Positions 49,778 to 59,500 of a DNA stretch of 64,000 nucleotides are shown here, piece by piece. The stretch is from Clostridiales bacterium SIT11 (GTDB lineage Bacteria; Bacillota; Clostridia; Tissierellales; Peptoniphilaceae). The stretch lies in contig CYUK01000003.1 in assembly GCA_001299455.1 (NCBI GenBank), positions 1,054,001 to 1,118,000 of the forward strand, read 5' to 3'. Both the position numbers and the translations under genes were made by a program. The notes beneath the pieces are model-generated. The model searched no databases, was not told the origin of the DNA, and worked only from the letters and a program-made list of their open reading frames with translations. The stretch's first letter is position 1. Each line of letters starts with the position of its first letter.

Positions 49778-52708
49778 TTGTCTGAAAGAAATTATTTTAT
49801 TAAATTGATTATGTTCTTTAGAAGTAATACTAGTTCTTTGTTACTATACGGATTCTCCAGTACAACAAAGCAAGATTGCTATCCATGGCAAGAAAAGAGA
49901 GGCTCTAAAAAGAATGGATATATTTGCAAAGCAATCTTAAAGGAAGAGGATTATAAAATTTTTTTGGAACAGTTAAAAAAACCAGGAGAAGTATCTATAG
50001 GAAAGAAAAGTTTTGTATCACCCCAGTTGTTAGAACGACCAACCGTATTATCTAATGATGGATTTGATAAAGAGCCTGGACCTATACAAGAGTATAGAGC
50101 ATTGACAGAGTTTTGGAATATAGATAAGGAAGGACTATATAACAATATTACAGAAGAATATAGAGAACATAAAATTAAGGGAAAAGAACTTTATTTAAAA
50201 ATGCTAAGCCTATTTAACTGGGTACAAGAAGAATGTAATATAAATATGCTCATGAATGGACACCGGCTGGGTAATTTTGAGTGGTATCATCCCCTAAAAC
50301 ATGAAGATGCTTTTCAAGTAGATTCACATAAAGAGTTGAATTTACTTAAAACTACTGTTCGAAAGACTAAAGCATTTCATAAAAATCTTATTGTAAATTG
50401 TGTATCTAAACATCATATGCGAACTATTACCAATCAAAGTAAAATTTTTTTGCCAGAAGAAAGTGTATTAGACTTTAATGCTGAAGAAGCGATGAGTGAA
50501 ATTTTAGTGCAAATATGGGATCAGGACAGTGGAGAATTAATTTTTTCATCGAGCTACTCGTTAATGATGGACTTATTCATTAAAATTGGTTTCAACTCTC
50601 CGAGGTATAAAATTAAGGATTCCTGGACAAAACAATTATTTGATGCAGCGTCAAATAGAAAAGAATGGATAGAGAAAAACATTGAAGACGTTACATATAC
50701 AAATTTTTATGAGAAAATGACATCAAAAAGTAACTCTCAAGATGAGATTGATACGGCAATAGAAAAGAGCGATAATATTTTTTCTCGATATCAAAATATA
50801 CATGGTCAAGGAATATTTGTAAAGAACGATCAAAAAGATGGAGAAATTCAAAGTTTTATAAAGGTGAATGAGTATCTTGAGGTGTCTTCAATAGAAAAAG
50901 TCATTATAGCGGATCCCTTTTTTTCAGTATTTGCTGCAGAAAAAATACTCACTCGAGTACCCCGACGTGATATTCAGATTACGATTATCACAGCTCTAGG
51001 AGAAGTAAATGCAGATAATGGAGAGAAAAGAGATGAAGATCAAGCTGAAGCGTTAAAAAGCTTTCTAAAAAAGAATGCTCGCAAATTACATCCAAAATTA
51101 CTGGTATATAATTTGGAAACAGGGAAGAAAAAGCAAGCTTTTCATGGGCGTTATTTATTGCGATACCATAGAAATGGAGCTATCGATGGCTTTATGTTAA
51201 GCAACTCTCTTAATTCTATGGGGCAATTTTATCCATTTGTGGCTGTCCCTATGGACTATAAAGTTTGTTTAGAAGTATTAGATTACTTTCGTATAATCTT
51301 TGATGAAAGTACAAATAAGAAGAAGGATAGAAGAAAAATTTCATGCGAGAGGATATATGATAGTAAAAATATATCCTGCACAAAAAGTGAAGAAGAGACA
51401 GGAAATCTTCCATATTTAGATTGGTTTCATCAATGGAGGGATGAAAAAAATAATGTGCGGATCTCTAAAGAAGATATTCCTAAAGCCGTTTCTATTGTTA
51501 TGCAACGTTGGAAGGATGATGCTGATCTTGCCTGTAAAATGCTTTGCTATATAGGTCTAGTTGTTCGATCTCATTTTAAGTATAAAGAAATAAAAACTGT
51601 AATTGAAAATCAAACGCATGCATCAAAATTTTTTTTAGAGAAGTTTATTCCTTTGGCGGGTGAAATAGAATCGATGAGAGATTATGATACAAAAGGGATT
51701 CTATCAGAGGAGTATGCTTTTTGGAGTCTACTTAATAAAGAGGCAAAACCAGATCGGATAGGTTTTGCAAAAAAGATACCGATTTCTGGTGGACATATTT
51801 ACTATGGACCAGAGTGGCTGCAGCCAGGCTATAATATTTTACTGCTTTTATGCCCTGAAGAATATTTAGAACTAATGAAAAAGCTCCAGTCACCACTAAT
51901 GTTTGATATATTAATTTATGAATTGTCAAAGTGTACATTTCCTACTGAATGGATTCCCGTTTTTATTGAAAATGGAAACAAAAGTGTTCAATTATTATTT
52001 GCCGAGTATATGCTTCATAAGCTGTGTAAAAATCAGAGCTTTTTTGGAGAGTATAAAAGAATTTTAGGACATTTAACTAAAGAAAAAGCCTTAATGCAGA
52101 TGACATACATGCTTTCTAGGCTTACCTTTTATTACAAAGTAAATTTTAAAAAAAGAAAGAATTATTTTCATTCAATTTATACTTGGTTGATGCGTGCAAC
52201 TGCAGAAAAGATTCTTTCTTACTCAAAAATAGATCGAGAGGAAGCTCTTTATTATCTATATGCTAGTGATCCTATATCAAATTGTCGTCTTCATTATAAA
52301 TTAGCAAGTTGTATCCCTGAAGGACCAGCAAAAGAGCAGCTATTGGAGATTACTTTAGAAATTATTGAAAGGGAACTCATAGATTATATGGATGTAGATA
52401 AAAGAGAGAAAGTAGACCAATTAGAGCAGCTGTATGTTAAATTATTGGATATGCTTTATAAAAACACCTCCGAAAAGAAATTATTTAGTAGATTTATAAA
52501 ATGGCCAGTATTTGAAACAGCTACTGAACCCGAACTAAAAAATTATAATTATGACAAATGGTATGAAGCTTTAAAAAGAGGGCAAAAACAGCTAGAAATT
52601 CTGCATATTTATTTTAAGACACATCCGGAGTCGGAAAAGGTAAAAAAATGGATTGGCCTATGGGAAGATAGGATGAACCAATCTTGCTCCTTATTAAATT
52701 TACATTAA
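49778..52708 (+). CDS. Large accessory protein with PLD-like segment (VPA1262-like)
   Basis: The 976-residue protein has no signal peptide or membrane helix. Residues 370-500 look like a degenerate PLD-type fold: IIADPFFSVFAAEKIL (Asp379), ITIITALGEVN, then AFHGRYLLRYHRNGAIDGFMLSNSLN with His456 and a following Ser/Asn cluster. This HxR-x(n)-G-x-LSNS pattern recalls VPA1262-type proteins and phage-defence PLD proteins, but I am unsure. The rest is helical and unrecognised. TTG start after GGGGGAGAG. It is strikingly AT-rich compared with both flanks, a sign of recent transfer. Function unknown. Confidence 0.6.
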   Translation: MSERNYFIKLIMFFRSNTSSLLLYGFSSTTKQDCYPWQEKRGSKKNGYICKAILKEEDYKIFLEQLKKPGEVSIGKKSFVSPQLLERPTVLSNDGFDKEPGPIQEYRALTEFWNIDKEGLYNNITEEYREHKIKGKELYLKMLSLFNWVQEECNINMLMNGHRLGNFEWYHPLKHEDAFQVDSHKELNLLKTTVRKTKAFHKNLIVNCVSKHHMRTITNQSKIFLPEESVLDFNAEEAMSEILVQIWDQDSGELIFSSSYSLMMDLFIKIGFNSPRYKIKDSWTKQLFDAASNRKEWIEKNIEDVTYTNFYEKMTSKSNSQDEIDTAIEKSDNIFSRYQNIHGQGIFVKNDQKDGEIQSFIKVNEYLEVSSIEKVIIADPFFSVFAAEKILTRVPRRDIQITIITALGEVNADNGEKRDEDQAEALKSFLKKNARKLHPKLLVYNLETGKKKQAFHGRYLLRYHRNGAIDGFMLSNSLNSMGQFYPFVAVPMDYKVCLEVLDYFRIIFDESTNKKKDRRKISCERIYDSKNISCTKSEEETGNLPYLDWFHQWRDEKNNVRISKEDIPKAVSIVMQRWKDDADLACKMLCYIGLVVRSHFKYKEIKTVIENQTHASKFFLEKFIPLAGEIESMRDYDTKGILSEEYAFWSLLNKEAKPDRIGFAKKIPISGGHIYYGPEWLQPGYNILLLLCPEEYLELMKKLQSPLMFDILIYELSKCTFPTEWIPVFIENGNKSVQLLFAEYMLHKLCKNQSFFGEYKRILGHLTKEKALMQMTYMLSRLTFYYKVNFKKRKNYFHSIYTWLMRATAEKILSYSKIDREEALYYLYASDPISNCRLHYKLASCIPEGPAKEQLLEITLEIIERELIDYMDVDKREKVDQLEQLYVKLLDMLYKNTSEKKLFSRFIKWPVFETATEPELKNYNYDKWYEALKRGQKQLEILHIYFKTHPESEKVKKWIGLWEDRMNQSCSLLNLH

Positions 52709-52772
52709 TAGGGAAAAGATAAATAAAAAATTATTCTGGACAAATGAAGGAGGACAAGGAAGTGGAAAGTTT

Positions 52773-53249
52773 ATGAAAAAACAGGCGTTGACTCTTAATA
52801 AAAATCCAGCTTGGAGGAGGACTTGCCTCTTTTTGGGCCTGATCTTCCTGGCCTTTGTCTTTCTAGACTTTTTTATCCCTTCTAAAGGGAAACTTTCTTC
52901 AGGCCTTAAACTATTTTCCATAGTCCTCCTCTATGCTGGCCTTTTGGGCTTGAGTTTCTACCTGGGTTTGTCTCTATTTCTCCCCCAGCTCCTGGCCCTC
53001 TCCTTGATTTATGGCCTCTTTTTACTTTTAAATACCCTGGAGGCCTGGTCTTCTGGAAATCAAAAGCTCCTTCTTGCCTATCTCCTCTTTTGTGGCTGCG
53101 ACCTTTGTGTTGCCCTGGCCAACCTTCATGGGACAGGTCTTGTGGGGGATTTTTCTAGAAAGCTCATTTGGATTTTTTACCTCCCCTCCCAGGTTCTTTT
53201 GGCAGACCAAATTATAGAGTCTAGGGAAAAGGGGCAGGATAAAATCTAG
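52773..53249 (+). CDS. Hypothetical four-helix membrane protein
   Basis: The 158-residue protein has hydrophobic segments at about 18-36, 44-62, 66-87 and 101-118 and a basic C-terminus. RBS AAGGAGG lies farther upstream at 52748-52754, so the exact start is uncertain. I recognise no family. Codon use returns to the host pattern here. Confidence 0.6.
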   Translation: MKKQALTLNKNPAWRRTCLFLGLIFLAFVFLDFFIPSKGKLSSGLKLFSIVLLYAGLLGLSFYLGLSLFLPQLLALSLIYGLFLLLNTLEAWSSGNQKLLLAYLLFCGCDLCVALANLHGTGLVGDFSRKLIWIFYLPSQVLLADQIIESREKGQDKI

Positions 53250-53440
53250 GTCTTTTTTAGGCCCAATATGAAAAGGACTTTCTAGGGAGACGGAGTGAAT
53301 GGAGTTCGATATTTCAGGGAAGGAGAAGGCCGGTCTAGAGGCGGAAAGCATGGTATAATAAGGAAATAGCAGTAGAGAATGGAAACAGGATATAGGTTGA
53401 TTTGCAGCTTGTATTTCCGTATTGGATGATAGGAGCAAAG

Positions 53441-54397
53441 ATGAAAGTAGGAATACCAAGAGGACTGCTGTATTATGAGTTTGCTTCAATGTGGACGACA
53501 TTTTTTGACGAACTGGGCATTGACTACATCATCAGTCCGAAGACAGACAAGGAGATTTATGAAAAGGGCGTAAATTATGCCATGCATGAAAGTTGCCTGC
53601 CCTTAAAGGTCTTTTTAGGCCATGTGGACTTTTTGCTTGGAAAGTGTGATTATATCTTAATTCCACGAATGGAAACCTTGGGCTACTACGACCGCATGTG
53701 TACAAGATACCAAGCAACAATAGATTTGGTGGCCAACACTTTTATAGACAAGGACCTGAAAATTTTACCCTTTAACATCAATTATAGTGAGGGAGAAAGT
53801 GAGCTAAAGGCTTTTGTTAAAATGGGCAAGGCCCTGGGGAAGAGAAAGGGACAGGCAATCCTGGCTTACACCAAGGCAAGGCATGTAAGGAATGGGGCCA
53901 TTGCGAACCAAGAAAAGGAGATGGAAGACCAGGTCAAGACGGACAAGGTAAAGATTCTCTTAGTGGGCCACAAATATAATGTCTTTGATGATTTTTCAGG
54001 CTCTATTATTTTAAATTACTTAAAGGAGATGGATGTAGAAATTCTCCTAGCCACAGATATGGATGGAGATAAGGCGGATTTTTATGCAAAAGAGCTCACA
54101 AAAACCATGCCCTGGACCTTTAACAGGCACTTGTTGGGTGCAATTTTAAAATTTCAAGGGAAAATTGACGGAATTATTTTAATCAGTTCCTTTAACTGCG
54201 GCCCCGATTCCATGGCCAATGAGATGATTTTAAGAAAAATTAAGAATATTCCCATTTTAAACCTGGTGATTGATGGACAAGAGGGTGTGGGAGGCATGGA
54301 AACTCGACTGGAAAGTTTTTTAGATATTATTTTGTTTAAGAAGGAAGGTGGGTTATTTGACAGAGAAAGTGACCTTTCCCCAAATAGGAAACTATAA
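53441..54397 (+). CDS. Acyl-CoA dehydratase-related protein (DUF2229/HgdB-like), first component
   Basis: The 318-residue protein begins MKVGIPRGLLYYEFASMWTTFFDELG, typical of the HgdB/DUF2229 family linked to 2-hydroxyacyl-CoA dehydratase activases. Cysteines in MHESCLPLKVFLG and SSFNCGPDSM are candidate iron-sulfur ligands. I choose ATG 53441 after AGGAGC, not TTG 53402. An extended -10 TGGTATAAT precedes at 53351-53359. The substrate is unknown. Confidence 0.82.
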   Translation: MKVGIPRGLLYYEFASMWTTFFDELGIDYIISPKTDKEIYEKGVNYAMHESCLPLKVFLGHVDFLLGKCDYILIPRMETLGYYDRMCTRYQATIDLVANTFIDKDLKILPFNINYSEGESELKAFVKMGKALGKRKGQAILAYTKARHVRNGAIANQEKEMEDQVKTDKVKILLVGHKYNVFDDFSGSIILNYLKEMDVEILLATDMDGDKADFYAKELTKTMPWTFNRHLLGAILKFQGKIDGIILISSFNCGPDSMANEMILRKIKNIPILNLVIDGQEGVGGMETRLESFLDIILFKKEGGLFDRESDLSPNRKL

Positions 54398-55421
54398 TGT
54401 TGTCTTTGAGTTTATTTTCAAGGAGGGGATGGGCTTAGAATATATCACGCCTCCCAAGATGACGGATAAAACCTTAGAAATCGGGGCCAAGTACAGTCCG
54501 GAATCGGTCTGTGCTCCCTTTAAATTTATGCTGGGAAATTACATTGAGGCCATCGAAAAGGGGGCCAATATCCTAGTCAGTGTAGGGGGCCTTTGCCGGC
54601 TTGGCTATTATGGAGAGCTCCACGAACAAATCTTAAGGGACCTGGGCTATGATATTCGGTTTGTAAACTTTGCCCAGACCAGGCTGAAAAAACCCTCTTC
54701 CTGGTATGAAAAATTCAAGGCTTTAAATCCGGAAATGTCTCTTGTAAAAATTGGGGAAATCCTACCAACAGCCATTAAGATGGTGGAGTACATCGACATT
54801 GTAGATGATTTTTTACGGCAAAATTTAGGCTTTGAAGTAGAAGAAGGGTCCTTCCAAGCCCTATATGATGAGTATTTGGAGGAAATGGGGAAGATAAAAA
54901 ACCGCAAGGACTTAAAGGCCTTTCAAAAAGACTACCTGAAAGCCTTTAGAAAAATTCCAATTGATAAGCCGAAAAACCCCTTAAAGGTCGCCATTGTTGG
55001 AGAGTATTATACCATTATGCAGCCTTTTTCCAACCATTTTTTAGAAAAGTGGCTGGCCCAAAGGGGGATAGAAGTGAGTCGGTGGATGAATTTTACCAAC
55101 ACCTTGATTCATCGGCCGGAAAAGGAAGTGAAAAAGCACATCAAAAATTATGCGGCCTATGATATGGGAGCTACAAGTATGTACACCATAGGGGCTGCCT
55201 TAGAGTGTGCGAAAAAGGGGGTCGATGGAATGATTCATATTAAATCGGCCGGTTGTATGCCGGAGATTGATACCATGAGCGTCCTGCAAAACATTAGTAA
55301 GGACTATGAAATTCCCATCCTCTATATTTCCTTTGATTCCCAGACCAGTGATTTGGGCTTGGAAACTAGACTGGAAGCCTTTTATGATATGATCATGATG
55401 CGGAAGAAGAAAATCCTGTAG
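54357..55421 (+). CDS. Acyl-CoA dehydratase-related protein (HgdB-like), second component
   Basis: The 354-residue protein has Cys-containing motifs SPESVCAPFKFMLGNYIEA, VSVGGLCRLGYYGEL and IKSAGCMPEIDTMSVL, as in HgdB/HgdC-partner proteins that bind a [4Fe-4S] cluster. The start is probably TTG 54357, eight bases after AAGGAAGG; GTG 54348 is an alternative. It overlaps the first component by 41 bases. With its neighbours it splits what is a single long polypeptide in many Clostridia. Confidence 0.8.
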   Translation: MTEKVTFPQIGNYNVVFEFIFKEGMGLEYITPPKMTDKTLEIGAKYSPESVCAPFKFMLGNYIEAIEKGANILVSVGGLCRLGYYGELHEQILRDLGYDIRFVNFAQTRLKKPSSWYEKFKALNPEMSLVKIGEILPTAIKMVEYIDIVDDFLRQNLGFEVEEGSFQALYDEYLEEMGKIKNRKDLKAFQKDYLKAFRKIPIDKPKNPLKVAIVGEYYTIMQPFSNHFLEKWLAQRGIEVSRWMNFTNTLIHRPEKEVKKHIKNYAAYDMGATSMYTIGAALECAKKGVDGMIHIKSAGCMPEIDTMSVLQNISKDYEIPILYISFDSQTSDLGLETRLEAFYDMIMMRKKKIL

Positions 55422-55475
55422 ATAAGGAAGACAATAGAGAGAAGACTGAAAGAGGGAGGAGACGAGTTAAAAGAA

Positions 55476-56432
55476 ATGATGAAAAAGGCATTTTATGGAA
55501 TTGATGTAGGAAGTATCTCTACCAAGGGGGTTATTTTAGATGAGGACAATCATATTTTAGCCCAAGACTATTTAATGACAGAGGGAGACCCCATTCAAGC
55601 AGTCAAAAGACTGACAAAGTCTTTAGAAGACCAGCTGGACCGAAAGACCTATCAAGTGGTGGCTGTAGGGACCACAGGCTCTGCAAGAAAACTTGTAGGA
55701 GCCATAACCAATGCAGGAATTGAACGGAATGAAATTACAGCCCATGCCATCGGGACTATTTCCATGCATCCAGATGTCCGGACCATTCTTGAAATTGGAG
55801 GACAGGATTCTAAGATTATATTAATCGACAATGGGATTGTTGTGGACTATGCCATGAACACCCTTTGTGCAGCAGGGACTGGGGCCTTCTTATCCTCCCA
55901 GGCCAATCGGCTGGGGGTGGCTGTGGAAGACTTTGGAGATATTGCTGTAAATTCAGAAAACCCGACACCTATTGCTGCAAGATGTACAGTCTTTGCAGAG
56001 TCTGACCTGGTCCATAAGGCACAAATGGGCTATGAAAAGGAAGATATTATTGCTGGTCTTTGTAAGTCCATTGTCAATAACTACTTAAATAATGTAGGGC
56101 GAGGGAAAACCATTAAAAGTCCCATAGTTTTTCAAGGCGGTGTCAGCAAAAATAAGGGGGTCAAAAAATTCTTTGAAGAATCCCTGGGAGAAGAGATTAT
56201 TGTAGATGATGTGGGCCACCTGGCTGGAGCTATAGGCATTGCCATCTTGGCCCATAAAATGGGAGACCACAGAGAATTTCATTTTGAAACGACGGACATC
56301 GAATTTACCACCAAGGGGGTCAACTGCAATAAGTGCCCCAACCACTGTGAAATCATGTGCGTATTAAGAGATGGAAAGCTCATTGATTCTTGGGGGAACC
56401 GCTGTGAAAGAGGGGCCATAAAGGAAGTTTGA
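55476..56432 (+). CDS. Acyl-CoA dehydratase activase (BadF/BcrA/HgdC type)
   Basis: The 318-residue ASKHA ATPase has FYGIDVGSISTKGVILD, VGTTGSARK, the GGQDSK loop and CAAGTGAFLSSQANRLG (a cluster-ligand Cys), with a C-terminal Cys-rich tail (CNKCPNHCEIMC, and one more Cys in NRCERG). Activases use ATP and a [4Fe-4S] cluster to send one electron to the dehydratase. The distance from GGGAGGAGA to ATG 55476 is long, so an alternative start is possible. Confidence 0.9.
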   Translation: MMKKAFYGIDVGSISTKGVILDEDNHILAQDYLMTEGDPIQAVKRLTKSLEDQLDRKTYQVVAVGTTGSARKLVGAITNAGIERNEITAHAIGTISMHPDVRTILEIGGQDSKIILIDNGIVVDYAMNTLCAAGTGAFLSSQANRLGVAVEDFGDIAVNSENPTPIAARCTVFAESDLVHKAQMGYEKEDIIAGLCKSIVNNYLNNVGRGKTIKSPIVFQGGVSKNKGVKKFFEESLGEEIIVDDVGHLAGAIGIAILAHKMGDHREFHFETTDIEFTTKGVNCNKCPNHCEIMCVLRDGKLIDSWGNRCERGAIKEV

Positions 56433-56544
56433 CAAAAACGTATGAGGAAAGGGGCTAGTCTATTGAGGGAGGACGGTCAAAAACCGAGACCCTGGCTAGA
56501 AAAACAAGGCTTAAATTTTATCCGTCGAAAACTTTTTCATATGC

Positions 56545-56550
56545 TATAAT
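56545..56550 (+). promoter_or_regulatory. -10 element before secreted-protein operon
   Basis: Perfect TATAAT 23 bp before the TTG start of the following gene; no clear -35 (TTCATA region only). Confidence 0.45.
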
Positions 56551-56572
56551 AAAGGAAAGAAAGGAGCCCCAC

Positions 56573-57214
56573 TTGAAAGAAAAATATGGAGCTTTTCTAG
56601 GTCTTGCCCTCCTGGGCCTTCTCCTGGTCTCCCAAGTCCGGGTGAAGATTTTGGAAGAGGAGGTGGACCTTCCAGGCCAGGAAAGGGCCCGGATTGTGGT
56701 TTATCGGAAGCCCTGGTCTTCCTATGGGAATGAAATCCTCATTGAAAGTCCTTACGGACAGACTAGGAAAAAGTTTACAGGGAAAAATGCCCTGAATATT
56801 TGGAAGCTCTGCCAGGGGGACCTGGAGGGAGACGGGAACCCGGAGATAGGCCTCGGAGTCTATAAAAAGTCGCCCCACCACCGGGTCATGGCCCGGCGGC
56901 CCTTTTTCTATAGCCTGGATGAGGGAAACCTCAAGCCCAAGTTTCGGGCCTCCAGACTCAGCCTTCCCATGGAAGATTTCATCTTATACGACATCGACAA
57001 GGATGGACGGGAGGAAGTGGTATCTGTAGAAAGAAGGGATGACCAGTATTTTTTGGCCGGCTACCACTACTTAAATTTTCACCTAAGCCGGGACTATTTC
57101 AGTCGGCCCTTGGAAGAAAAGCCAGAATTCAAAGAAGCTGACCTGGGATCTGTCCTCTACAAGGGAAGGGCCTGGTCTCTAAAGTGTTGTGGAAAGGAGA
57201 TTGTACTCTTATGA
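56573..57214 (+). CDS. Hypothetical exported protein, VCBS/FG-GAP-like
   Basis: The 213-residue protein has an N-terminal hydrophobic anchor (about 6-20) and repeats GDLEGDGNPEIGLG and YDIDKDGREEVVSVE, resembling Ca-binding FG-GAP-like blades. It is probably extracellular. The start is TTG at 56573 after AAGGAG. It overlaps the DUF3160 lipoprotein by 4 bases (ATGA), so the two are likely coupled. Family identity is uncertain. Confidence 0.7.
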   Translation: MKEKYGAFLGLALLGLLLVSQVRVKILEEEVDLPGQERARIVVYRKPWSSYGNEILIESPYGQTRKKFTGKNALNIWKLCQGDLEGDGNPEIGLGVYKKSPHHRVMARRPFFYSLDEGNLKPKFRASRLSLPMEDFILYDIDKDGREEVVSVERRDDQYFLAGYHYLNFHLSRDYFSRPLEEKPEFKEADLGSVLYKGRAWSLKCCGKEIVLL

Positions 57215-59406
57215 AAAAGAAAAAATACCTAGCAGGCCTTTTAGCCTGCCTAGTCCTCGTATCCTGCAGTCCCAAACCCTCATCTCAGGGGGACAACCAA
57301 GGCCAGGATGCCGGAAAAAGTGCCAGCGTGGAAATGAAAAACCCCCTGGCAGACTTAAAAACGGAAATTATTGTTCCTCCCTTTGAAAAAAGCAAGGTCA
57401 ACCTGGTTTCTTCCCAATATACTGTGGAAAAAGACCTGTCTAATATTGACAACCTGGACCTCTATGTCAATGAATACATTGACTTTACTCCGGACCAAAA
57501 ACAGGCCCTGGTGGAAAATAAGTTTTTTGTAGATGGAAGAACTGGGGACACCCAGCCCTTTGGCCTCTATGAAGGCAATGAATACTCCTATATGCCCAAT
57601 TTTGTTACAGTGGATTCGGTCCTCCACCTCTTCCATATTTCCTATGACGCCCTCCTCCGGGACCTGGAAGTGGACCAATTTTTACCCAAGCTAAAGGAAA
57701 TCAACCAAGCCATGGCCACCGCTTCCCTCAAGGACTATGAAGAAGCCCAAGATTCTAGAGTCAAAGAAGCGGCCTTGAGAAACACAGCCTATTTTGCTGT
57801 GGCGGGAGAACTTTTTGGGGCTCCTATAGAAGGAGACATCCCCCAAGAAGCCAAAGACCTGGCCCAGAAAGAATTGGCAAGCATCCAGGCAGAAGGGGAA
57901 GCAGGCTCCAGCCTAGTCCAAAAAAAGGTGGACTATTCCCAATTTAAACCCCGGGGCCACTACACCCGGTCTGAAGACCTGACCCGGTATTTCAAAGGGT
58001 CCATGCTTTATTCTCAAGAGGGCATGAATTTTTTTGACCCTGATGGGAAGCCCCTGGAAGACAATGCCATCCAAGCCCTCCTCATGGCCAAAAACCTCTG
58101 TGGAGATAAAGACCAATTCCATGCCTGGGAAAATGTCAATGATCCCTTGAACTTTTTAGTGGAAAATGTAGATGACCTAGATCCCTACCAAATTGGGCAA
58201 GTCTACTACACTCATTTTAGCAAGGAAACCCCTGTAGACGACCTAGGCCAAGAAGAAAACCTAAAAAAAGTCTACAAGTCCCTGGAAAAAATGCCCAAAC
58301 CCCAAATCCAATACTATGAAGGCCAATCCTTCCGCTTTATGCCTCAAAGAGCTGTCCTGGACAATGTTCTAGCTCAAATGCTGGTGGATATTAAAGAACC
58401 CTCGGACCGGCCCATCTATTCTGGTGTGGATATTATGGCCCTCTTGGGCAACCCCCTGGCAGACAAGCTGGTGGAAGCCAATGAAGACAATAAAAAATGG
58501 CCAGACTTTCCAAAGAATTACAAGAAGGCCAAGAAAATGGCCCAAGTTTTGGACGATGAAAAAGAAGGCCGGAAAAATGTCTACCGGGCCTGGTTGTGGA
58601 TGCTCAAGGCCTACCAAGAACCTATAGATGAAAAGTATCCAAGCTTTATGCAGTCCGATGCCTGGAAGGCCAAGGACCTGAACTCTGCCCTAGGATCTTG
58701 GGCCCAATTAAAACACGACACCATCCTCTACGGCAAGCAAGTAGGCGCCGAAATGGGCGGTGGCGGAGAAGAACTGGAAATGCCCAAGTCCTATGTAGAA
58801 CCCCGGGTCCAAGTCTATGACCGCCTCCTGTGGACTCTAAACTATATGACAGAAAACTTAAAGGCTCGAGACCTCCTGACAGAAGGAGACCAAAAGAACC
58901 TGGCCAACCTTATGGACCTGGTGACCTTTTTAAGAGACACCAGTATCGTAGAATTAGAAGGCAAGTCCCCAGATGCCAAGGCCCAAGAACGGCTCTTCTA
59001 TATTGGGGGAGAAATGGAAAACATCTTTGTCAAATTCTTTGATGAAAAAGCAGAAAGCTTCTATGACATTGAAGAACAAGCCGATCGGAACATGGCCACC
59101 GTTGCCGACTTAATGCGGACTGTAGACAACACCCTGGGCATAGAATCTGGCCAGTACCTGGAAGTAGGATCCGGCATGGCCCAAACAGCCTATGTAGTCT
59201 ATCCCGTGGACGGCAAACTCCTCCTGGGAACAGGCCCCGTCTACTCCTACTATGAATTTTTAGCCCCTGAACGGATGACCGATGAAGACTTCCAAAACAA
59301 ATTAATGGAAAGCATCTTCCCCTCCGGGGACAGCAAGGAATATCCCTTGAAACAACCGACCTGGACAGAGGTTTATAAAAAAGATAGCCCAGATATGGGA
59401 TATTAA
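57211..59406 (+). CDS. DUF3160 lipoprotein
   Basis: The 731-residue protein has a lipobox (LVSC) and the DUF3160 region: YMPNFVTVDSVLHLFHISYDALLRDLE, YRAWLWMLKAYQE, a central SALGSWAQLKHDTILYGKQ and a late DVYGMAQTAYVVYP-like segment. The family is large, secreted and of unknown function. I choose ATG 57211 (AAAGGAG 14 bases upstream). It overlaps the preceding gene by 4 bases and ends at a terminator. Confidence 0.85.
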   Translation: MKKKKYLAGLLACLVLVSCSPKPSSQGDNQGQDAGKSASVEMKNPLADLKTEIIVPPFEKSKVNLVSSQYTVEKDLSNIDNLDLYVNEYIDFTPDQKQALVENKFFVDGRTGDTQPFGLYEGNEYSYMPNFVTVDSVLHLFHISYDALLRDLEVDQFLPKLKEINQAMATASLKDYEEAQDSRVKEAALRNTAYFAVAGELFGAPIEGDIPQEAKDLAQKELASIQAEGEAGSSLVQKKVDYSQFKPRGHYTRSEDLTRYFKGSMLYSQEGMNFFDPDGKPLEDNAIQALLMAKNLCGDKDQFHAWENVNDPLNFLVENVDDLDPYQIGQVYYTHFSKETPVDDLGQEENLKKVYKSLEKMPKPQIQYYEGQSFRFMPQRAVLDNVLAQMLVDIKEPSDRPIYSGVDIMALLGNPLADKLVEANEDNKKWPDFPKNYKKAKKMAQVLDDEKEGRKNVYRAWLWMLKAYQEPIDEKYPSFMQSDAWKAKDLNSALGSWAQLKHDTILYGKQVGAEMGGGGEELEMPKSYVEPRVQVYDRLLWTLNYMTENLKARDLLTEGDQKNLANLMDLVTFLRDTSIVELEGKSPDAKAQERLFYIGGEMENIFVKFFDEKAESFYDIEEQADRNMATVADLMRTVDNTLGIESGQYLEVGSGMAQTAYVVYPVDGKLLLGTGPVYSYYEFLAPERMTDEDFQNKLMESIFPSGDSKEYPLKQPTWTEVYKKDSPDMGY

Positions 59407-59416
59407 AGGAAAAATT

Positions 59417-59460
59417 AAAACCAGTGGAGACTTTTTATTGAGCTTCCACTGGTTTTATAT
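59417..59460 (+). terminator. Terminator after DUF3160 gene
   Basis: AAAACCAGTGGA pairs with TCCACTGGTTTT (12 bp) around a 16-base loop; A/T-rich flanks allow bidirectional action. Confidence 0.85.
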
Positions 59461-59500
59461 TTTATAGGTATTTTATTAGCGAGGTTAAATAAGACCTTCT

